A stretch of DNA of 64,000 bases from Shewanella glacialimarina. Lineage in GTDB: Bacteria; Pseudomonadota; Gammaproteobacteria; Enterobacterales; Shewanellaceae. The notes beneath the pieces are model-generated. The model was not told the origin of the DNA and did no database searches. It saw only the letters and a list, made by a program, of their open reading frames with translations. The stretch is taken from positions 2,232,001 through 2,296,000 of the forward strand of contig NZ_CP041216.1 in the NCBI RefSeq assembly GCF_020511155.1, written 5' to 3'. Of the stretch, positions 58,379 to 64,000 are shown piece by piece; within the stretch, counting starts at the first letter, position 1, and each line of letters opens with the position of its first letter. The position numbers and the translations under genes were made by a program.

Positions 58379-59029
58379 GTGTCATTAAAAGATAATTCAA
58401 TGCTTAAAAACGGCACAATCCTCGGTATATTTGCACTGTGTTGTACCGGTTTAGTGGCTGTGGTCAATGGTTTAACCAAAGATACCATCCTCCAACAACA
58501 AGTCGCTCAGTTAAGTCAAACATTGACCCAAGTAATACCAAGTGAGTACCATGATAATGAGTTAGTTTCACAGTGTATTTGGGTTAACTCCACTGATTTA
58601 CTCGGTACGTCTGATGACTTACCCGCTTATATCGCTATGAAACAACAGCAACCGACAGCAATAGCCATAGAAGCAATTGCCCCAGATGGTTACAACGGGG
58701 CGATTAAGATTATTATTGGTATCGACAACGATAATAGAGTATTAGGCGTTCGCACCCTCACCCATCAAGAAACTCCCGGCTTAGGTGATAAAGTTGAACT
58801 AAGAAAATCCGATTGGGTAACTGAATTTACTGATAAAGTTTGGGTTCAAGATGATAAGTCCTGGTTTGTAAAAAAAGATGGCGGCCAATTTGATCAATTC
58901 ACGGGTGCCACAATCACCCCTAGAGCATATGTCAAAGCCATTCGTAACGCGGTCGCCTTTGTTGAGGCTAATCGAAAAGATTTGTACCTAGGTGGACGAC
59001 CTTGTGGAGAAACAGAAACACATGAGTAA
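58379..59029 (+). CDS. rnfG: Rnf complex subunit G
   Basis: A periplasm-facing FMN subunit related to NqrC, with one N-terminal membrane anchor (about 13-33). The covalent flavin threonine is in TGATIT (about residues 180-185), after the PGLGDKVE and FDQF segments. The start is GTG, 3 bp after the rnfD stop. 216 residues, close to E. coli RsxG (206). The end overlaps the rnfE start. Confidence 0.96.
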   Translation: MSLKDNSMLKNGTILGIFALCCTGLVAVVNGLTKDTILQQQVAQLSQTLTQVIPSEYHDNELVSQCIWVNSTDLLGTSDDLPAYIAMKQQQPTAIAIEAIAPDGYNGAIKIIIGIDNDNRVLGVRTLTHQETPGLGDKVELRKSDWVTEFTDKVWVQDDKSWFVKKDGGQFDQFTGATITPRAYVKAIRNAVAFVEANRKDLYLGGRPCGETETHE

Positions 59030-59717
59030 GTATCAAGAAATTGCCAAGCAAGGCTTATGGTCAAACAACCCCGGATTAGTCCAGCTACTCGGTTTATGTC
59101 CGTTATTAGCGGTTACCGCGACAGTGACAAATGCGTTGGGATTAGGTCTGGCCACTTTACTCGTTTTGGTCGGTTCAAACATTTTAGTATCTTTAGTTCG
59201 TGATGTTGTCCCTAAAGAAATCCGTATTCCGGTTTTTGTGATGATCATTGCCGCACTCGTCACCTGTGTTCAATTACTTGTTAACGCTTATGCCTACGGC
59301 TTATATTTATCCCTTGGAATATTTTTACCATTGATAGTGACCAACTGCGTCATTATTGGCCGTGCTGAAGCATTTGCATCTCGTAACTCCCTCGCCCACT
59401 CGGCATTTGATGGCTTAATGATGGGGGTAGGATTTACTGCTGTGTTAATAGTACTGGGCGCAACACGTGAAATTATTGGTCAAGGAACCCTATTTTACGG
59501 CGCGGATTTATTATTAGGTGATTGGGCAAAATCATTAACCATTCATCTTTGGCAAGTTGATAATGCCTTCCTGTTAGCACTACTACCACCCGGCGCTTTC
59601 ATTGCAATGGGTTTATTAATTGCACTTAAAAATTGGATTGATGATGCGATAAGACAGCGCCAGCCTTTGGTGCAAACAGAGGCTGTAGCCCGCGTAAGAA
59701 TTACTAAAGTGAGCTAG
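59022..59717 (+). CDS. rnfE: Rnf complex subunit E
   Basis: A membrane subunit homologous to RnfA. 231 residues from ATG at 59022, identical in length to E. coli RsxE. Six membrane segments carry the LGLCPLLA and [12 protein letters not shown] motifs. The frame is open back to 58992, but only the ATG start matches the family. It overlaps the rnfG stop by eight bases. nth follows 8 bp after the stop, so nth is the last gene of the operon, as in E. coli. Confidence 0.96.
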   Translation: MSKYQEIAKQGLWSNNPGLVQLLGLCPLLAVTATVTNALGLGLATLLVLVGSNILVSLVRDVVPKEIRIPVFVMIIAALVTCVQLLVNAYAYGLYLSLGIFLPLIVTNCVIIGRAEAFASRNSLAHSAFDGLMMGVGFTAVLIVLGATREIIGQGTLFYGADLLLGDWAKSLTIHLWQVDNAFLLALLPPGAFIAMGLLIALKNWIDDAIRQRQPLVQTEAVARVRITKVS

Positions 59718-59725
59718 CATTACTG

Positions 59726-60367
59726 ATGAATAAAGATAAGCGTGCACAAATCCTAACCCGATTAAGAGATAATAACCCTAAGCCAGAAACAGAGCTTAAT
59801 TTCAGTTCACCCTTTGAATTGTTAGTCGCGGTTACGCTCTCGGCACAAGCTACCGATGTCAGCGTCAACAAAGCCACCGACAAGTTATTTCCTGTCGCCA
59901 ATACTCCACAAGCTATTTACGACTTAGGTGTCGATGGCCTAAAGGACTATATTAAAACGATCGGCCTGTATAACAATAAAGCCATTAATGTGGTGAAAGC
60001 CTGTAAAATGCTACTTGACCTTCATGGTGGTCAAGTACCCGAGAATAGAGAAGCATTAGAAGCCTTGCCAGGTGTTGGACGTAAAACCGCTAATGTAGTA
60101 CTCAATACCGCATTTGGCTGGCCGACCATAGCTGTTGATACCCATATTTTTAGAATGGCAAACCGGACTAAATTTGCCCCAGGTAAAAATGTCGACTTGG
60201 TTGAGCTTAAAATGCTAAAAGTGGTACCGAGTGAATTTAAAGTCGATGTTCATCACTGGTTTATTTTACATGGTCGCTATACATGTCTGGCGCGAAAACC
60301 ACGTTGTGGTAGCTGCATTATTGAAGATTTATGTGAATTTAAAGAGAAGATTTATCCTGATGAATAA
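59726..60367 (+). CDS. nth: Endonuclease III
   Basis: A base-excision repair glycosylase and AP lyase for oxidised pyrimidines. 213 residues, as in E. coli (211). The helix-hairpin-helix is LPGVGRKTANVV with catalytic K120, and D138 lies in VDTHIFR. The four cluster cysteines are in CLARKPRCGSCIIEDLC. It is distal gene of the rnf operon. No GC-rich terminator follows directly; a copy of its 3' end followed by a terminator lies 2.7 kb downstream (63080-63212). Confidence 0.97.
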   Translation: MNKDKRAQILTRLRDNNPKPETELNFSSPFELLVAVTLSAQATDVSVNKATDKLFPVANTPQAIYDLGVDGLKDYIKTIGLYNNKAINVVKACKMLLDLHGGQVPENREALEALPGVGRKTANVVLNTAFGWPTIAVDTHIFRMANRTKFAPGKNVDLVELKMLKVVPSEFKVDVHHWFILHGRYTCLARKPRCGSCIIEDLCEFKEKIYPDE

Positions 60368-61013
60368 CACCAATTAAATATAATATTTAATTACTTAACT
60401 ATCTGAAACATTGATTTGAATACAAATTATTATTAAGTCACTTTGGGCTTGTTCTAAAAATAGCCACTAGCATAAATTAAGCGCTTTAAACGTTTTTAAA
60501 AAACATAAGAAAATCTTCAGATTTTTAACAAACTCCACGATTAGAACTTAGTAGTCGCTATCCTATGGCTTTCCTTGACTGAACCTAGAAAATATACCGT
60601 CCATATTGTTTATAAACCGCGTTATAGATTATAGATGTCTAGACAACAAAAACCACCAATCACTTTTAATGATATTTTTCATCTAATATTCAAATAACAA
60701 GCTATAGTATATTAGTTGATTGTTAATATCTGCCATATCTGCCATATCTGCCATAACTCTTAACTGTCTCAATGTATAAATGCTTCAAGAATTGCTTATT
60801 TGAGTTAGTTAACATTGCAAAATACTATTCCCTTGAACTAAGAAACTGATCTTAGCTCACGATCATATCTACCTGATAAGTCTATTTTTTATAAATAAAA
60901 CTGTTGCTGTAGCAAAGGATAATAACAATAAAACCAACATCATCTTCATTTAAGGGATCTAATAAAGATGTTTAATCGTACTAGTTATGGACAATTTTAT
61001 TGGAGTAAAAAGC
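60368..61013. other. Intergenic region between nth and the chemoreceptor gene, 646 bp
   Basis: No gene is seen. It contains a self-complementary AT-rich stretch after nth (near 60373-60392), three tandem ATCTGCCAT units (60728-60754) and the MCP promoter region. The usual nth terminator is not here. Confidence 0.5.
60728..60754. repeat. Three tandem 9-bp ATCTGCCAT units
   Basis: Three perfect consecutive copies in non-coding DNA, 260 bp before the MCP start. Likely a slippage-prone microrepeat; any role is unknown. Confidence 0.7.
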
Positions 61014-62975
61014 ATGAAACGTTGGCTATCTCGTCATTTATCTGTGTTAACCCTTGTTCCTGTTATTGCCTTAATTCTGTTTATATGTGCTGATATAGTT
61101 CGCGCATATGGTTCACTTGACCAAGCTAACAAAACTATTGCTGATGCAACACTCGTAACAGCTACCAGTAATTTAGTTCATGAGTTACAGAAAGAGAGAG
61201 GTATGTCAGCAGGGTTTATTGGCTCTAAAGGAGTCAAGTTTGCCGCTGAAATCAAGCAACAAAGAATTGTTACTGACAAAGAAATTCAAAATTTAATAAA
61301 TTTTATAGATAAAGTTGACATGGATACAAAAAGTGATCAGGAAATAGCCCAACTTATTAACCATCTACAGAGAATAGAACAAATACGACGAAACGTTGAT
61401 TCTATTAAGATTTCATTAACAGATGTGCTCTCCTATTACACAATAAATAACCAAATCATATTAGACTTGAATGGATATTTAGCTTCACAGTTAAAAGAAA
61501 CCACCTCTGCAGGAAAATTTTTGACCCTTTACAATATATCCTATGTTAAGGAACAAGCAGGTATTGAAAGAGCGATACTTAACAGCGTATTTGCTAGTGA
61601 CACCTTTACCCCAGCATTATTCAGTTCCTTCATTGAACGAGTGACGAAGCAAAATACCTATATTAAATCCACTTATACTGTTGCATCAACAGGTTATAGA
61701 AAAATATTAGATGATTTTGTTGAGTCAACAGAAAACCGTGAAGTACTTAGATTTCGTGAAATAGCCGAAAAAAATAGTGGCTTTAATGTAGATGCTAGTA
61801 GTTGGTTTGCTGCAGCAACGTTACGAATAGATGCTTTAAAAGTGGTTGAACAAAAGTTACTTGACGAAATATATCAATATGCAACGGATAAAGTAAATTC
61901 AAGGCTAGTGGTTATTCTTGTTGAGAGCGCTGTATTAATTTTAATGCTGGTTTTAGCCTATGCCGTATACAGCACTTTAAAGTTAAGGGCATTACAGTCA
62001 TATGAAATAAATCGGTTTATGAAGAAAATTGATACCGAAAAAGATCTAACTGACTCAGTAGAAATAATGACTGAAGACGAGCTAGGTAGAATAGCTAAGT
62101 TAATCAATATTACATTTTCAAATATAAGAAAAGACTTTGCCAGTTTTCAAGAAAATGCTCATAAAATTGGTGTTGCTACCATACAAGCATCAAGTGCCTC
62201 AAAGGAAAGCAAAGATAGCTTGATGCAATTGCAAATTGATATTTCTAGCATCGCTAGTGCTACAGAACAAATGAATGCGTCGATAAAATCTGTGATGGAA
62301 AATATGTTAATTGCCTCGGATGAAGCCGCAAATGCAGCAAAAGAAACTGTCAATGGTGAGGTCGCGGTAAAAACTTCGATGTTGGGTGTATCTAGGACTG
62401 CAGAGGAAGTGGCGAGAGTTGGTGATACGATCACTGAGTTGAATACCCGAGTTAACGATATTTTAGGAATGGTAGATGTAATCAAGTCGGTTGCAGAACA
62501 AACCAATCTACTTGCATTAAATGCTGCTATTGAAGCAGCAAGAGCGGGTGAGCAAGGCAGGGGATTTGCAGTGGTAGCGGACGAAGTTCGCTCGTTGGCT
62601 CAGCGAACTCAACGATCAACTGAAGAAATATCAGGCGTTGTAGATGTACTTAAGCGCAGCTCACAAAAGGCATTCTCAAGCATCGAAAGTGGCAATCAAC
62701 AAGCTAGGGAGGCTGTAGTAAACGCTCAGAAAATTTCAGCAGTTTTAGATAAAATAGTCAATAATATTAAATCTGTTGATGATGTAACACGTGTTATCGC
62801 CATATCAACACAGGAACAAAGTGATGTTATTCAAGATATTAACTCTAATGTCGGGAGTATAAATGATCAAGCACGAAAGAATGTGGTAGGAGCAGAACAA
62901 TTATCTGCATCTAGTTTACAATTATCGCAAATTGCCAAAGATATGGAATCACGGATTCAAGTTTATAAATTTTAG
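61014..62975 (+). CDS. Methyl-accepting chemotaxis protein with NIT-type sensor
   Basis: A 653-residue chemoreceptor. Membrane segments are at about 6-26 and 297-318. Between them lies a helical periplasmic domain with [16 protein letters not shown], the signature of the NIT (nitrate/nitrite-sensing) domain. A HAMP-like linker and the conserved cytoplasmic tip [24 protein letters not shown] hairpin (about residues 490-510) follow. No CheR-docking pentapeptide is at the C-terminus. GGAG 8 bases before ATG at 61014 sets the start. It sits between nth and a duplicate scrap of nth, so it may be an insertion. The ligand is not proven. Confidence 0.9.
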   Translation: MKRWLSRHLSVLTLVPVIALILFICADIVRAYGSLDQANKTIADATLVTATSNLVHELQKERGMSAGFIGSKGVKFAAEIKQQRIVTDKEIQNLINFIDKVDMDTKSDQEIAQLINHLQRIEQIRRNVDSIKISLTDVLSYYTINNQIILDLNGYLASQLKETTSAGKFLTLYNISYVKEQAGIERAILNSVFASDTFTPALFSSFIERVTKQNTYIKSTYTVASTGYRKILDDFVESTENREVLRFREIAEKNSGFNVDASSWFAAATLRIDALKVVEQKLLDEIYQYATDKVNSRLVVILVESAVLILMLVLAYAVYSTLKLRALQSYEINRFMKKIDTEKDLTDSVEIMTEDELGRIAKLINITFSNIRKDFASFQENAHKIGVATIQASSASKESKDSLMQLQIDISSIASATEQMNASIKSVMENMLIASDEAANAAKETVNGEVAVKTSMLGVSRTAEEVARVGDTITELNTRVNDILGMVDVIKSVAEQTNLLALNAAIEAARAGEQGRGFAVVADEVRSLAQRTQRSTEEISGVVDVLKRSSQKAFSSIESGNQQAREAVVNAQKISAVLDKIVNNIKSVDDVTRVIAISTQEQSDVIQDINSNVGSINDQARKNVVGAEQLSASSLQLSQIAKDMESRIQVYKF

Positions 62976-63079
62976 AATTAATGATTATTTTTATAAAAAT
63001 CAAACAGTAAACTTTGAAATACTTTGTTCTGAAATGAAAACCGTTCTTTTAAATAACAAATCGTTCTTAATTCTCGCTT

Positions 63080-63163
63080 GTAAAAATCGTCGACTTAGTT
63101 GAGCTTAAAATGCTCAAAGTGGTACCGAGTGAATTTAAAGAAAAGGTTTACCCCAATGAATAA
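63080..63163 (+). pseudogene. Remnant of the nth 3' end
   Basis: This 84-bp stretch matches nth 60183-60241 and then jumps to 60343-60367, ending in the same GATGAATAA-like stop (AATGAATAA). The join falls in GTGAATTTAAAG/AGTGAATTTAAAG, a direct repeat present at both places in nth, so the missing 100 bp was probably lost between those repeats. An extra base near the start breaks the frame. It is not translated as nth. Confidence 0.85.
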
Positions 63164-63186
63164 GCGTTTATGATTAAGTTGGGATC

Positions 63187-63212
63187 AAAAAAGCCGCTAA
63201 TGCGGCTTTTTT
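63187..63212. terminator. Rho-independent terminator after the nth remnant
   Basis: AAAAAAGCCGC, a TAAT loop and GCGGCTTTTTT. It probably belonged to nth originally; on the minus strand it also terminates the 27-residue gene. Confidence 0.88.
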
Positions 63213-63242
63213 ATTACTTAGCATTAATGAGCTATTGTGCCC

Positions 63243-63326
63243 TTAAAAAAGTGACACGAAAAAGGCACTGAAACAAATTGCAATGATCACTGTTGTACCT
63301 AAAGCCATTTTAAGTTCTGTTGTCAT
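63243..63326 (-). CDS. 27-residue single-span membrane microprotein
   Basis: A short frame below usual gene-calling limits. GGGAG lies 7-8 bases before ATG at 63326. The peptide reads MTTELKMALG followed by a hydrophobic stretch (TTVIIAICFSAFFVSLF) that spans a membrane once, with the short charged N-terminus outside or inside unresolved. It ends 31 bp before a terminator on its own strand, and it has a 179-bp upstream region divergent from gloA. Such a layout is typical of real small membrane proteins. I recognise no family. Confidence 0.6.
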   Translation of the reverse strand: MTTELKMALGTTVIIAICFSAFFVSLF

Positions 63327-63505
63327 TTTAAATCTCCCATTCAGTATAAGTAAATAATAGCGTGCTACACACAATTTCATAGTGGCTTAGAATATAATTG
63401 TGACGTTAAGCAAATATTTTTATATAAAATCTAGCTTTTAAGCATGCGCCTGTATTGATATGATTCGGTTTTACTATTTATGCCTTCTTAATAAGGACGA
63501 TAAAC

Positions 63506-63916
63506 ATGTCTCAACTTTTACACACCATGATCCGTGTGGGTAACTTAGATCGCAGTATCGCTTTTTATACTGATGTAATGGGAATGAAATTACTCAGAAA
63601 ATCTGAGAATGCGGAGTATAAATATACCCTAGCATTTGTCGGTTTTGGCGAAGAGTCAACCGGACAAGCCGTGATTGAATTAACCTATAACTGGGGAGTT
63701 GAACAATACGATCTTGGCACAGGCTTTGGCCATTTAGCGATTGGTGAAGAAGACATCTATGCCCGTTGTGAAGCGATTACTGCTGCTGGAGGCAAAATTA
63801 CTCGTGCACCTGGACCCGTTGCTGGCGGTAAAACTCAAATCGCTTTTGTAGAAGATCCTGATGGTTACAAAATTGAATTAATCCAAAAAAGTGCTGCTAC
63901 AGCTGCATTAGGTTAA
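63506..63916 (+). CDS. gloA: Lactoylglutathione lyase (glyoxalase I)
   Basis: Converts the methylglyoxal-glutathione hemithioacetal to S-lactoylglutathione. 136 residues, as in E. coli GloA (135), a nickel-type enzyme. The metal ligands are expected at H6 ([11 protein letters not shown]), the glutamate of VIELTYNWG, the histidine of FGHLAIG and the glutamate of YKIELIQ. AAGGA before ATG supports the start. It is monocistronic and ends at a terminator. Confidence 0.97.
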   Translation: MSQLLHTMIRVGNLDRSIAFYTDVMGMKLLRKSENAEYKYTLAFVGFGEESTGQAVIELTYNWGVEQYDLGTGFGHLAIGEEDIYARCEAITAAGGKITRAPGPVAGGKTQIAFVEDPDGYKIELIQKSAATAALG

Positions 63917-63938
63917 TTTCATAAGAAGTACATCACAG

Positions 63939-63965
63939 AAAAAGCCAGCATCTGCTGGCTTTTTT
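63939..63965 (+). terminator. Rho-independent terminator of gloA
   Basis: AAAAGCCAGCA, a TC loop and TGCTGGCTTTTTT, 22 bp after the gloA stop. Confidence 0.88.
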
Positions 63966-64000
63966 ATATCGATGATGACTTAAAACTTCATTGAGAAGCC

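Noticed and set aside
60968..61090. Short frame starting upstream of the MCP (ATG at 60968)
   Set aside because: It has an AAGGGA nearby but overlaps the MCP in another frame with an unusual Cys-rich translation. A leader peptide is possible but unsupported.
1..64000. Prophage, defence island, CRISPR or biosynthetic cluster
   Set aside because: No integrase, transposase, repeat-spacer array, modular synthase or typical defence operon is present; gene order and composition look chromosomal core.

Overview
The window looks like core chromosome of a marine Shewanella-type gammaproteobacterium (order Alteromonadales). It is AT-rich (roughly 40% GC by eye). It carries the Rnf/Rsx operon, LapA-LapB, class Ia ribonucleotide reductase with a YfaE-type ferredoxin, an ecotin, a SirB2-like protein, several diguanylate cyclases and a five-copy tRNA-Asn array. 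Nearly all genes are intact, closely packed and match housekeeping families. I see no prophage, integrase, transposase, CRISPR array or rRNA operon.

Region by region. 1-11.2 kb is accessory-leaning: a PHP hydrolase (YcdX type), a secreted DUF885 peptidase, a SirB2-like membrane protein, lytic transglycosylase MltD, a glutathione S-transferase, three consecutive diguanylate cyclases of different architecture, and ecotin. 11.3-24.9 kb holds a RecQ-family helicase with a coupled small protein, the tRNA-modifying DTW protein TapT, phosphatidylserine synthase PssA, PBP4 (DacB), an acyl-CoA dehydrogenase, a peroxisomal-type 2,4-dienoyl-CoA reductase homologue, PyrF, and the LPS-control pair LapB/LapA. 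25-37 kb is a conserved information and aromatic-amino-acid block: ihfB, rpsA, cmk, aroA, an aromatic/aspartate aminotransferase, serC, gyrA, ubiG and a MupP-type phosphatase. 37.1-44 kb concerns deoxynucleotides: nrdA-nrdB-yfaE behind tandem NrdR-like boxes and a DnaA box, then a dGTPase-family HD hydrolase. 44-50 kb has a DMT transporter, a CoA-type Nudix hydrolase, asnS and uvrB. 50.9-51.4 kb is five tandem tRNA-Asn(GUU) genes behind a promoter with a GC-rich discriminator. 51.6-63.9 kb has a degenerate GGDEF-EAL protein (CsrD-like), rnfABCDGE-nth, a NIT-domain chemoreceptor, a remnant of nth, a 27-residue membrane microprotein and gloA.

How the genes connect. NrdAB with its ferredoxin makes dNTPs and the Dgt-like hydrolase removes dGTP. 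The Rnf complex couples ferredoxin/NADH redox to ion transport and ends in nth, an Fe-S repair enzyme. MltD, PBP4 and MupP belong to murein remodelling and recycling. PssA and LapAB act on envelope lipids. Three active-looking GGDEF enzymes and one degenerate GGDEF-EAL protein suggest c-di-GMP or Csr-type signalling.

I did not find a convincing undescribed multi-gene system. The best leads are small: the separation of nth from its terminator by a chemoreceptor, leaving an nth scar; the 27-residue membrane peptide; the seven-copy RnfC repeat array; the hairpin between nrdA and nrdB; and the RecQ-coupled small gene. Start sites were revised from the longest open frame wherever a ribosome binding site and family length supported a later start (PHP hydrolase, ecotin, TapT, PssA, PyrF, SerC, MupP, DMT transporter, AsnS, UvrB, RnfE, MCP).
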